The position numbers were made by a program, and so were the translations under genes. Below are positions 1 through 5,561 of a stretch of 12,721 nucleotides of DNA, piece by piece. Origin of the DNA: Candidatus Roizmanbacteria bacterium (lineage in GTDB: Bacteria > Patescibacteriota > Microgenomatia > UBA1406 > GWC2-37-13); contig JAAXWV010000016.1 of NCBI GenBank assembly GCA_013334845.1, forward strand, positions 1-12,721. Reading direction: 5' to 3'. How positions within the stretch are numbered: the first letter of the stretch is position 1; every line of letters starts with the position of its first letter. The notes under the pieces are model-generated. The model had not been told where the DNA came from. It did not search any database and saw only the letters and a program-made list of their open reading frames with translations.

Positions 1-132
1 CATTACAGCTCGGAAGAAAGAGTCCGCGATTTTATTGCCGGCATGACCGACGACTACTTCCTCAGACAAGCAGAATTTATTGGTTGCTCAATTCCGGCAA
101 AAAAGAAGCTCCCTTCGACTGACCTTGCTTAA
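1..132 (+). CDS. dGTPase-type HD phosphohydrolase, C-terminal end only
   Basis: This is the last 43 codons of a gene that begins before the window; the stop is TAA at 130-132. The visible tail contains RVRDFIAGMTDDYFL, which matches the conserved 'hDFIAGMTDxY' stretch near the C-terminus of deoxyguanosinetriphosphate triphosphohydrolases. These HD-superfamily enzymes cleave dNTPs to nucleosides and triphosphate in the cytoplasm. The HD metal-binding residues are outside the window, so the assignment rests on this one motif. The gene ends 81 bp before tRNA-Arg and points the same way. It is most likely a chromosomal gene flanking the island rather than part of it. Confidence 0.65.
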   Translation, partial: HYSSEERVRDFIAGMTDDYFLRQAEFIGCSIPAKKKLPSTDLA

Positions 133-168
133 ACCCCCACCCATGACCAATTTCTGAAGACATAACCA

Positions 169-197
169 TTGACCTTGATCCATGAACATGGTATCCA
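169..197 (+). promoter_or_regulatory. Possible sigma-70 promoter for tRNA-Arg
   Basis: TTGACC at 169-174 matches the -35 consensus at five of six positions. A 17-bp spacer leads to TATCCA at 192-197, a weak -10. Transcription would start about 8-10 bp before the tRNA. The spacing is right but the -10 is poor, so this is tentative. Confidence 0.35.
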
Positions 198-213
198 TTT
201 GCACCGCAGACAC

Positions 214-290
214 GCACCCGTAGCTCAGCTGGATAGAGCACCGGACTTCGAATCCGGGTGTCGGGGGTCCGAATCCCTCCGGGTGTACCA
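214..290 (+). tRNA. tRNA-Arg (anticodon TCG)
   Basis: A complete 77-nt cloverleaf can be folded. The acceptor stem pairs GCACCCG (214-220) with CGGGTGT (280-286), with a G-U pair at position 1:72. The D arm is GCTC...GAGC. The anticodon stem CCGGA/TCCGG encloses the loop CTTCGAA, with TCG at 248-250, which reads CGA-type arginine codons. The T stem GGGGG/CCCTC encloses TCCGAAT, and CCA is encoded at 288-290. The gene is intact. It marks the likely junction between chromosome and island, because the following genes are accessory in type. Confidence 0.95.
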
Positions 291-298
291 ATAAAATC

Positions 299-332
299 AA
301 TGGGTTATGTCAATACGACATAACCCATTTTT
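299..332 (+). terminator. Rho-independent terminator of tRNA-Arg
   Basis: A perfect 13-bp stem pairs 299-311 with 317-329 around the 5-nt loop AATAC, and a run of T follows to 332. It lies 8 bp after the tRNA CCA end. The stem is only moderately GC-rich but long and uninterrupted. Confidence 0.8.
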
Positions 333-347
333 CGTTTGTTCCTCGAT

Positions 348-367
348 TTGCCCCACTATTGCCCCAC
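348..367 (-). repeat. Two 9-bp direct repeats, possible integrase arm sites
   Basis: On the minus strand GTGGGGCAA occurs twice with an 11-bp period (348-356 and 359-367), about 60 bp beyond the tRNA 3' end. Short direct repeats one helical turn apart next to a tRNA are typical of arm-type binding sites of tyrosine recombinases that integrate into tRNA genes. No integrase gene is present in the window, so the function is inferred from position and spacing only. Confidence 0.35.
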
Positions 368-426
368 CTTTTCCATTCCACACATCAAAACCATTGCCTC
401 GAACCGGATCATATTGACCACAGCGC

Positions 427-449
427 GTGGCGCGTGTAATTCACGCCAC
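427..449 (-). other. GC-rich hairpin downstream of the phage-type gene
   Basis: Read on the minus strand, an interrupted stem (GTGG and CGTG pairing with CACG and CCAC, with a 2-nt CG bulge) closes on the loop AATTA. It begins 24 bp after the stop of the minus-strand gene at 473. No T-tract follows, so it could end or stabilise that transcript but is not a standard intrinsic terminator. Confidence 0.3.
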
Positions 450-472
450 ACACTCTGCATAGTCCGCCAAAC

Positions 473-868
473 CTACTCCATCAATCCCAACATCTTTGCC
501 GCAGCGACAGCCTGGGTCTTTTCCTTCCCTTCTGGCATGGCGTTCAGCTTTGCACGGATATCTGACAACTTGACCTGAGGAACAGTAGCCTTTCGCACGG
601 TCATTTCTCCGGCACAAATACCCTTCCATACCTTTTCCATTGCAGCCTTCTGCTTTTCAAAACTCACGCCGTTTTTGGTAGCTCCCGCCACGCAGTCGGA
701 TAGTTTTTGCTTCAGTCCATGTTGGAATAGCTCATGGACAATTCCTTTCCCCTGGTTTTGTTCAAACTCTTTAATGTCTTTGTACTCTGCCACAAACATT
801 GTCCCGTCAGCGAAGGTACAGGTCATCTTCTTGTCTTCCAATTTCCAGGTCAATTGTCTAGTTGCCAT
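473..868 (-). CDS. Small phage-type protein of unknown function
   Basis: The predicted protein has 131 residues. I place the start at the ATG at 868 (MATRQLTWKLED...) because GAGGTG lies 6 nt upstream of it; an in-frame ATG 16 codons earlier lacks such a site. The N-terminal half looks like short beta strands (a 'TCTFADGTMF' segment), followed by a helical stretch with KQKLSDCVAGA and a C-terminal 'VKLSDIRAKLNAMPEGKEKTQ'-like part. The order 'HGLKQKLSD...A' then 'W..I.AGE' resembles small uncharacterised proteins found in tailed-phage and prophage genomes, but I cannot name the family. It has no signal peptide or membrane segment. It lies alone at the tRNA end of the island and reads towards the tRNA, with its own promoter at 925-953. 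It is probably a prophage remnant or phage-satellite cargo. Confidence 0.75.
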   Translation of the reverse strand: MATRQLTWKLEDKKMTCTFADGTMFVAEYKDIKEFEQNQGKGIVHELFQHGLKQKLSDCVAGATKNGVSFEKQKAAMEKVWKGICAGEMTVRKATVPQVKLSDIRAKLNAMPEGKEKTQAVAAAKMLGLME

Positions 869-924
869 AATGTCACCTCGTATAGTTAGGTTTGTGACCA
901 GGTATATCCCGATCATTTGACTAA

Positions 925-953
925 ACTATAGCTCGAAGTTGGTGATATATCAA
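925..953 (-). promoter_or_regulatory. Sigma-70 promoter of the phage-type gene
   Basis: On the minus strand, TTGATA (948-953) is a five-of-six -35 and TATAGT (925-930) a five-of-six -10, with exactly 17 bp between them. Transcription would start near 918, leaving a leader of about 50 nt before the ATG at 868. Confidence 0.6.
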
Positions 954-962
954 GTTATATCA
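943..962. promoter_or_regulatory. Palindrome overlapping the -35 box, candidate operator
   Basis: TGATATA (943-949) is repeated in inverted orientation as TATATCA (956-962) with a 6-bp gap. The inner ten bases TGATATATCA (943-952) also form a perfect palindrome. The element covers the -35 box at 948-953, where a bound repressor would block transcription. The sequence is AT-rich, so some self-complementarity is expected by chance. Confidence 0.35.
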
Positions 963-1059
963 TATAGTTAAATAGGTATGTCCTGGGTAGATGCACGCTT
1001 AATCTTTTGCCAAAATCCTTAGAGGCCCCCCATAGAGCCCCTTGCCACCCCCTCACTTC

Positions 1060-1092
1060 GGGGTGACAGGACCCTCGCGATACTCAAGTAGA
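1060..1092 (+). repeat. 33-bp imperfect direct repeat, copy 1
   Basis: This segment matches 1504-1536 at roughly three quarters or more of positions without gaps, including the shared blocks ACCCTCG and GATACTCA. It lies about 40 bp before palindrome copy A; copy 2 is not followed by a palindrome. Confidence 0.6.
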
Positions 1093-1123
1093 AAATAGAA
1101 GTCCAACTGCTAATAGTCTAATT

Positions 1124-1160
1124 GGAGTTGCAAACGTGAATATTTCACGAATTGAACTGG
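1124..1160 (+). repeat. Palindromic block, copy A (core CGTGAA-TAT-TTCACG)
   Basis: The 15-bp core at 1135-1149 is a perfect 6+3+6 inverted repeat. It is followed by AATTGAACTGG and preceded by GGAGTTGCAAA. The same three-part arrangement occurs at 3517-3553 and 10983-11019 in the same orientation. All three lie outside genes. Similarity outside the palindrome, on both sides, shows that these are copies of one element and not independent palindromes. Confidence 0.75.
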
Positions 1161-1204
1161 AAGGATTAGATGAGGTGGTGGGACCGCCCGCCCTATATTA
1201 AGTA

Positions 1205-1292
1205 GTCCCGCTTAGCTGACTACAAGTCTAACTCGTCACACCACAAATCTAACTGATTACATTAGTATAAGTAACATGGTCCCGCTTAGCTG
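1205..1292 (+). repeat. 14-bp exact direct repeat pair
   Basis: GTCCCGCTTAGCTG occurs at 1205-1218 and again at 1279-1292, 74 bp apart. Between them lie two related ten-base motifs, AGTCTAACT at 1225-1233 and AATCTAACT at 1247-1255. The role is unknown. Confidence 0.6.
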
Positions 1293-1380
1293 TGAACTCG
1301 CTGGGTCAGTTGTTCTCTTCCTTGCAGCTGCCAACAATAATATTTGCACCCGCTCCCCGGCACCCTCAACTCTAATAACT

Positions 1381-1400
1381 CGCACGCATTTGGGCGTGCG
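1381..1400 (+). other. Strong hairpin, possible terminator
   Basis: CGCACGC (1381-1387) pairs with GCGTGCG (1394-1400) over a 6-nt loop. The following sequence TTGGCTTTCTCT is pyrimidine-rich but not a clean T-run. It could end a small RNA made from the upstream repeat region; no such RNA is otherwise evident. Confidence 0.4.
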
Positions 1401-1503
1401 TTGGCTTTCTCTCCATCCACATTGGTAATCTTATCAGTACCCGCGCGGCACTGTCCAAGTTGCTAAATAGATTCCGACCCTTTTGGGCGTCGGGGTGGCA
1501 ATC

Positions 1504-1536
1504 GGGGAGACAATACCCTCGTGATACTCAGGAGGA
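1504..1536 (+). repeat. 33-bp imperfect direct repeat, copy 2
   Basis: This is the partner of 1060-1092. Both contain ACCCTCG followed two bases later by GATACTCA. Downstream the two copies diverge. Confidence 0.6.
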
Positions 1537-1771
1537 TTTTAGAGTGGAATAGCTGCTAAAATGGTTGTAGCAGTTGGATGGATAGCATATGGAGGTTTGA
1601 CCGAGCGTTTGAAAATTTGTGAGGATGAACAGTAAAAATCTTCCATTGTCTTTTTTCCCTGATGCCGATGCATTGAATATAACGAGTGCTTGAATTTTCT
1701 CCATTTTGTCCAATGGTTGGCTTAATTCATGACAGGTAAGTGATTGATATTCCGTTTCTGAGTTTTAAAAC

Positions 1772-1800
1772 ATTAGACAGGGTAATCTATTTTGTCTAAT
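1772..1800. repeat. 29-bp inverted-repeat element, left copy
   Basis: ATTAGACA (1772-1779) and TGTCTAAT (1793-1800) are exact 8-bp inverted repeats around a 13-bp centre. The same arms with the same 13-bp spacing occur at 3343-3371, on the other side of the NTPase gene. The two centres are themselves related, sharing TAAT and ATT at the same positions. Read as 11-7-11 the layout resembles a tyrosine-recombinase core site with two arms and a short crossover region. A regulator site is the main alternative. Confidence 0.7.
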
Positions 1801-1900
1801 TTTTGATTTTGTGTGGAGGCATTTGCAAGATTTTTCAAGGAGCAATGATTTATTGCGACAATGCTTCACACACTGTAGGATTTTGAAGAGTATTCACAAT

Positions 1901-1929
1901 CTGACAAAAAATCGAAAATAATGTGTTAT
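1901..1929 (+). promoter_or_regulatory. Probable promoter of the P-loop NTPase gene
   Basis: CTGACA (1901-1906, five of six) and TGTTAT (1924-1929, four of six) are separated by 17 bp. Transcription would start near 1936, giving a leader of about 70 nt before the ATG at 2004. Confidence 0.5.
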
Positions 1930-2003
1930 CCTGAGACACAAAATTGATTGTTCTCTGCATCTACGTTGCCGAGAACCACTGTTAGTCGAAAAAGGAATAA
2001 CCA

Positions 2004-3317
2004 ATGACGGAACAAACGCACAAAACCTCTGATGTATTTGGCATTAGTCGTGACTTGCCTTTGAATTATGTCACACGGACATCCGCTGACGACTTGTTGA
2101 TTAACAACTTAACCAGAGCCAGGCATTTAGTTATCTATGGCAGTTCGAAACAAGGCAAAACAAGCCTCCGGAAACACTGCCTGAACATTGACGACTATAT
2201 TGTCGTGCATTGTTCTAATAAGTGGTCGATTGCGGATTTAAACAGTGCAATTCTGAAGAGAGCCGGTTTTGAAGTGACTCTATCCACGTCGAAAACAACA
2301 TCTGGTAAATCAAAAATATTGGCAAAAATCAAAACCAATTTCTTCGGTTCAGGCGCTGAGGGCGGCGCGGAAGCAGAAAGGAACACTTCCGAGCAAATTA
2401 CTACTCAGCCGTTAGAACTGGACCCAGAAGATGTCAACGACATTATAACTTGTTTAAACAACATATCTTTCAATAAATACATAATACTAGAGGACTTTCA
2501 CTATCTTTCCACGGAGACTCAGAAGGATTTTTCGGTTGCCTTAAAAGCTTTCCACGAAGAATCAAAATACTGCTTCATCATTATTGGAGTGTGGCTTGAA
2601 GAGAATCGCCTAACTGTATACAACGGCGATCTGACCGGAAGGGTTGTTTCAATCGATGCTGATATATGGCAAGAATCTGAGCTTAGAAAAGTTGTTTCTG
2701 ATGGTGAGTCTCTTCTCAACATCTTCTTCTCAGAAGAGTTCACGAACGACCTCATCGCAAATGCTTATGGCAGTGTATACATCATACAAGAAGCTTGTTA
2801 TCAGTGCTGCCAAAAGTATGGAATTACTCGCACTCAAGAAACCACGATAACAATTGGTTCTAAAAGCGAGGCGTCTGAGATAGTAGAGGCTGTTGTTAAC
2901 CAACAAACGGGAAGATTCAATTCTTTTATTACTCAATTTGCTGATGGTTTTCAGACAACAGAGCTTCAAATGCATCGATGGTTACTGCATCCTGTATTAA
3001 CGGGAGATATACCTAGTCTGAGAAAAGGAATTCGATACAACGAAATCCGAAAAAATCTTATAGCTCACCATCCATCCGGAGCCGGTCTTAACCCCGGCAA
3101 TATCACGCAGGCACTTCAGTCAACTGCGTCATTGCAAGTGAAGAAGGAAATCAAGCCCATAATTCTCGACTATGATCAAACGAATCTACGATTAAACATA
3201 GTAGATAGCAGTTTTCTGATCTGGCTAAACAAACAAGATAGGACTGAATTGCTTGCTTTAGCTGGCGTTGAAGCAGTGGCTCCAGCGGATGGACCAACAG
3301 CGCACGCCGCTGAGTAA
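2004..3317 (+). CDS. P-loop NTPase (AAA/STAND-like) with C-terminal winged-helix-like region
   Basis: The protein has 437 residues. The ATG at 2004 follows AAAGGAA at a good distance. Walker A is GSSKQGKT at 46-53 and Walker B is YIILEDFHYL with acidic E163/D164. A sensor-like segment follows (IIIGVW, then NRL, GDLTGR), in the order seen in AAA/ORC-like and TniB-like ATPases. A flexible Gly/Ala/Glu-rich insert lies at about 115-130. The C-terminal third (about 310-420), with 'ITQALQSTASLQ' and 'LRLNIVDSSFLIWL', looks like a winged helix. There is no signal peptide or membrane segment, so it is cytoplasmic. NTPases of this build are frequent single-gene cargo in defence-rich islands, but no effector domain is recognisable. 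It stands alone, bracketed by two 29-bp inverted-repeat elements, which suggests it moves as a unit. The exact function is unknown. Confidence 0.85.
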   Translation: MTEQTHKTSDVFGISRDLPLNYVTRTSADDLLINNLTRARHLVIYGSSKQGKTSLRKHCLNIDDYIVVHCSNKWSIADLNSAILKRAGFEVTLSTSKTTSGKSKILAKIKTNFFGSGAEGGAEAERNTSEQITTQPLELDPEDVNDIITCLNNISFNKYIILEDFHYLSTETQKDFSVALKAFHEESKYCFIIIGVWLEENRLTVYNGDLTGRVVSIDADIWQESELRKVVSDGESLLNIFFSEEFTNDLIANAYGSVYIIQEACYQCCQKYGITRTQETTITIGSKSEASEIVEAVVNQQTGRFNSFITQFADGFQTTELQMHRWLLHPVLTGDIPSLRKGIRYNEIRKNLIAHHPSGAGLNPGNITQALQSTASLQVKKEIKPIILDYDQTNLRLNIVDSSFLIWLNKQDRTELLALAGVEAVAPADGPTAHAAE

Positions 3318-3342
3318 GCTAGTTATTTCCTAACCTGCCCCG

Positions 3343-3371
3343 ATTAGACAAAATAATTCATTCTGTCTAAT
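3343..3371. repeat. 29-bp inverted-repeat element, right copy
   Basis: ATTAGACA (3343-3350) and TGTCTAAT (3364-3371) repeat exactly the arms of 1772-1800 with the same 13-bp spacing. It starts 25 bp after the NTPase stop codon. With no GC-rich stem and no T-run, it is a poor terminator, so the shared arms point to a protein-binding or recombination site. Confidence 0.7.
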
Positions 3372-3516
3372 GTGTTATAGTCGATTCTGAATCGAAATAA
3401 TATATCCAGTTTTGAAAAAGGAAGCCGGAGCCCTATCGTTTCTTTATAACCGGAGAGCCATAACTTTTTTCTTCCACATATAAAATCCTTTCGTAAATGT
3501 TGCTGGAGTTGACTAC

Positions 3517-3553
3517 GCAGTAGTGACCGTGAATTTTTCACGTTTGGAACTGT
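3517..3553 (+). repeat. Palindromic block, copy B (core CGTGAA-TTT-TTCACG)
   Basis: The core at 3528-3542 is a perfect 6+3+6 inverted repeat, preceded by GCAGTAGTGAC and followed by TTTGGAACTGT. It matches copy A and copy C in core, flanks and orientation. It lies 157 bp to the right of the 29-bp element that ends the NTPase module. Confidence 0.75.
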
Positions 3554-3731
3554 AGCCACCTTTAGTGTAATAACCCATGTGCGAGACATTTGTCGGAGCA
3601 CATAAGTATGGAAAGCCATATACCCCTGAGACCCTCTTAAGGGAGGCTGTTGGGAAGATTGACTATGGTTTCTGATTAATGATTTAGTGCCACAATGTAT
3701 TGCTTGTTTTTGCTTAAGTGGTTTGTTATGG

Positions 3732-3759
3732 TTCATACCTGAACTCCTCTAATGATAAT
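3732..3759 (+). promoter_or_regulatory. Possible promoter of the exported-protein genes
   Basis: GATAAT (3754-3759) is a five-of-six -10. TTCATA (3732-3737) is a four-of-six -35 at 16-bp spacing. The start would lie near 3766, about 35 nt before the GTG start codon. Confidence 0.4.
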
Positions 3760-3800
3760 ACGTTAGGCAAGGACCTGAAAGAAAAGATCGAGAGGGAATT

Positions 3801-4121
3801 GTGATTGTATTTCGTAAATTATCATTAGTCCTATTCGTGGTGTTTTTCTTTGTCCCTGTACATACCGCTTGTGCCAAAGATGGGTCATATGAAGCTGAAG
3901 TAACCACACCTAGCGGTACATACTCGGTTGAAGTTGAGGTGGTGGATGGGGAGGTAGCTTTTGTTCAGTGGCCCAATGGTGGCGATATGAACGTTTATGG
4001 TGCAGAAGTAATCAACGGGGAAGCTTATGGTACAAATTCACGAGGGGAGTTTATTGAAATAGAGATTGAAGATCCTAGTTATGAAAAAGAGACAGATATG
4101 GATATTGATTCTGAAGAATAA
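3801..4121 (+). CDS. Small exported acidic protein of unknown function
   Basis: The protein has 106 residues, starting with GTG at 3801 behind AGAGGG (3791-3796). Residues 1-25 form a clear Sec signal peptide: two basic residues, a hydrophobic core (LSLVLFVVFFFVPV) and an ACA cleavage site. The mature part is short and rich in beta-forming Val/Glu pairs ('YSVEVEVVDGEVAFVQWPNGG') and ends in an acidic tail of Glu and Asp. I do not recognise the family, though the VDGEVAFVQWPNGG stretch looks like a conserved beta-hairpin. It lies 58 bp before the nuclease gene on the same strand and probably shares its transcript, so it may be a periplasmic partner or inhibitor-like companion; this last point is speculation from adjacency. 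Confidence 0.75.
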   Translation: MIVFRKLSLVLFVVFFFVPVHTACAKDGSYEAEVTTPSGTYSVEVEVVDGEVAFVQWPNGGDMNVYGAEVINGEAYGTNSRGEFIEIEIEDPSYEKETDMDIDSEE

Positions 4122-4179
4122 GGCAGGGCTACTGTTGTAAGATCTGAAAGGTATCTCTTAAAATCAAGGACACAAGTAG

Positions 4180-4911
4180 ATGAGCAACACATCAGCAACA
4201 GCAATATTGAAGAACATATGCATAATATTGGCTATATTACTGTTAATATGTAGTTATTCCTCTTCTTACGCTTCCACACACCTTGTAGGAAAGGTTGTCG
4301 GGGTCTCTGATGGAGACACCATTACCGTCCTCCAGAATAACCAGCAGTACAAGATAAGGCTCTACGGAATTGACTGCCCTGAGTCCGGACAAGCTTTTGG
4401 AAATAAAGCGAAAGAGTTAACCTCATCACTCGTTTTCGGTAAGACTGTAGATGTCACTGTTTACGATATCGATAAGTATCAGCGGAGCGTAGGCGTTGTT
4501 CGTGTCGATGGATTGAATGTGAATGAGGCCATACTGAAGAATGGGTTTGCCTGGAAATACACCAAGTACTGTATTGAATCCTTCTGTAATGATTGGACGA
4601 CCTTAGAGGAACAGGCGTCAAGGCAGGGAGTCGGCTTATGGAGTGATAGGGACCCTATGGCTCCTTGGGATTGGCGGCATAGTCCTCAGAAGGAGCAACA
4701 GGTTGAATCGAATGCAGCAGGAAAACTGAAACAACAGGCGACATACAAAGAGAGTGTATCGGGCAGACTATTTCACGGCAATACGAATAGCCATGTTTAT
4801 CATAACTCTGGTTGTCAGTATTATAACTGTAAGAATTGTACCAGTAGTTTTAATTCAGGCGATGATGCTAGAAAGTTGGGGTATCGTGCATGTCAAAAAT
4901 GCGGCGGATGA
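4180..4911 (+). CDS. Exported thermonuclease (SNase-like) with C-terminal zinc module
   Basis: The protein has 243 residues; the ATG at 4180 follows AAGGA (4166-4170). A signal peptide or N-terminal anchor occupies about 9-31 and ends in SYA. Residues 35-165 are a staphylococcal nuclease domain: DGDT (44-47) and D65 are the expected Ca2+ ligands, and R60, E68 (in IDCPES) and R102 (in YQRS) correspond to the catalytic Arg-Glu-Arg set. The enzyme would cut DNA and RNA outside the cytoplasm. A linker leads to a C-terminal module with VYHNSGC, C212, C217, C220, C238 and C241. This pattern (a His-X2-3-Gly-Cys start and a C-terminal 'YRACQKCGG') resembles the Ada-like metal-binding module often fused to such nucleases. 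All catalytic residues are present, so it is probably active. It may serve nutrient scavenging or attack on foreign DNA. Confidence 0.9.
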   Translation: MSNTSATAILKNICIILAILLLICSYSSSYASTHLVGKVVGVSDGDTITVLQNNQQYKIRLYGIDCPESGQAFGNKAKELTSSLVFGKTVDVTVYDIDKYQRSVGVVRVDGLNVNEAILKNGFAWKYTKYCIESFCNDWTTLEEQASRQGVGLWSDRDPMAPWDWRHSPQKEQQVESNAAGKLKQQATYKESVSGRLFHGNTNSHVYHNSGCQYYNCKNCTSSFNSGDDARKLGYRACQKCGG

Positions 4912-4987
4912 TTGACAGGGTTGAGGCAGAAAGCAGTGTACTTTAAACAGCCTAATTTGTATCTTTGTGTTAATTTCTGACTATTCG

Positions 4988-5005
4988 ATTTAATGGGTAT
5001 TAAAT
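4988..5005. promoter_or_regulatory. 7-bp inverted repeat, possible operator
   Basis: ATTTAAT (4988-4994) and ATTAAAT (4999-5005) are exact inverted repeats around GGGT. They lie in the AT-rich 200 bp between the nuclease and the small His/Cys-rich peptide, upstream of TTGTAA (5005-5010) and TACACT (5027-5032), a weak promoter pair at 16-bp spacing. The composition makes chance likely. Confidence 0.25.
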
Positions 5006-5112
5006 TGTAACTATCTAATATTAATATACACTTTGTTGTTTTTTTTTACTGCGACTTCAATCCATACAAGTCAGGTGATATTGATTGCTAAAATTGAACT
5101 GGAGGTTGAATT

Positions 5113-5241
5113 ATGAAGAAGATTGCTCTGGCAATACTATTTGTGTTTTCGTTTTCAGCGTTTGCAATGGCGCATAGTGGTGGTACTGATAAATTTGGCT
5201 GTCATAAGGACCACAAAACAGGCGATTATCACTGCCATTAA
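5113..5241 (+). CDS. Small secreted His/Cys-rich 'YHCH' peptide
   Basis: The product has 42 residues. The ATG at 5113 is preceded by a perfect GGAGG (5101-5105) 7 nt away. Residues 1-20 are a signal peptide ending in AMA. The mature peptide is about 22 residues, HSGGTDKFGCHKDHKTGDYHCH, written here as HSGGTDK, GCHKDHK and GDYHCH. This pattern of HSGG, GCH and YHCH is a known short exported module, often found next to or fused to SNase-like nucleases, and probably binds a metal ion through its His and Cys residues. Here it follows the nuclease gene by 201 bp, as a separate gene. It is shorter than usual gene-calling limits, but the signal peptide, ribosome site and motif together make it convincing. 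Confidence 0.8.
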   Translation: MKKIALAILFVFSFSAFAMAHSGGTDKFGCHKDHKTGDYHCH

Positions 5242-5561
5242 CAATAGTCAACAGTCTTAAGCTTGATATGGAAGGAGGAGGCCGTGGCAGCTGGCTTCCG
5301 GCCACATAGGGCGTGTGTTGAGTAGAAGGGAGATGCGTGGCTCAAGGCTGATCTGTTGACAATTTTATAGATCAGTGATAGAAATGACAGTTAAGATCCT
5401 GACTTTAAAATGACTATAGTGGATAAAACCACTGACCACAGGATAGATCCTGTTAATTCAGTACCTCTGAGGTTTTTGGTGATAAGAGTTTGAGGTCATT
5501 TTCAGAATGTTCTGTCCATTTTTGTTTGATTTGACCATGAAAATTTTACAAAGGGGGAAGT
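5242..5561 (+). promoter_or_regulatory. 320-bp leader of the HXS operon
   Basis: No gene is visible. The left part includes a GGCCG/CGGCC pairing near 5281-5305 without a T-run. A promoter with an overlapping inverted repeat is at 5348-5384. The region between it and the hxsA start (about 170 nt) carries small hairpins: AGTGG/CCACT (5418-5433), ACAGGAT/ATCCTGT (5438-5453) and ACCT/AGGT (5463-5473), the last followed by five T. The sequence GATCCTG also occurs twice. These may control readthrough into the operon. Confidence 0.45.
5348..5384 (+). promoter_or_regulatory. Promoter with overlapping inverted repeat, HXS operon
   Basis: A consensus -35 TTGACA (5356-5361) is followed after 17 bp by TAGAAA (5379-5384, four of six). 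CTGATCT (5348-5354) and AGATCAG (5369-5375) form an exact 7-bp inverted repeat that encloses the -35 box. A dimeric regulator binding there would cover the RNA polymerase site. A second weaker pair, CTGACT then GATAAA at 17-bp spacing, lies about 45 bp further on. Confidence 0.5.

Larger units (their letters stand above)
963..1771. other. Long gene-free stretch with several short repeats and hairpins
   Basis: I see no convincing coding region here; the longest reading frame (1528-1713, minus) lacks a ribosome site and family features. The stretch holds a CACCCC/GGGGTG hairpin (1046-1065), a 33-bp imperfect direct repeat (1060 and 1504), the first copy of the 15-bp palindrome (1135-1149), a 14-bp exact repeat (1205 and 1279) and a strong CGCACGC/GCGTGCG hairpin (1381-1400). 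This density of structure with no gene would fit a non-coding RNA, a decayed element or boundary DNA of mobile modules. Confidence 0.6.
3372..3800. other. Gene-free stretch with palindrome copy B
   Basis: A minus-strand frame (3344-3736) is open, but it overlaps two repeat elements and its product is basic, low-complexity and unlike any family I know, so I do not call it. The stretch contains the second copy of the 37-bp block and, near its end, a candidate promoter for the gene at 3801. Confidence 0.6.

Noticed and set aside
1124..1160. Palindrome copies as integron attC sites
   Set aside because: The conserved attC core triplet pattern (GTTRRRY with a matching RYYYAAC) is not found, and no integron integrase is present in the window.
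3344..3736. Minus-strand open frame of 130 codons
   Set aside because: It covers the right 29-bp element and palindrome copy B, has no clear ribosome site, and its composition is unlike a folded protein.
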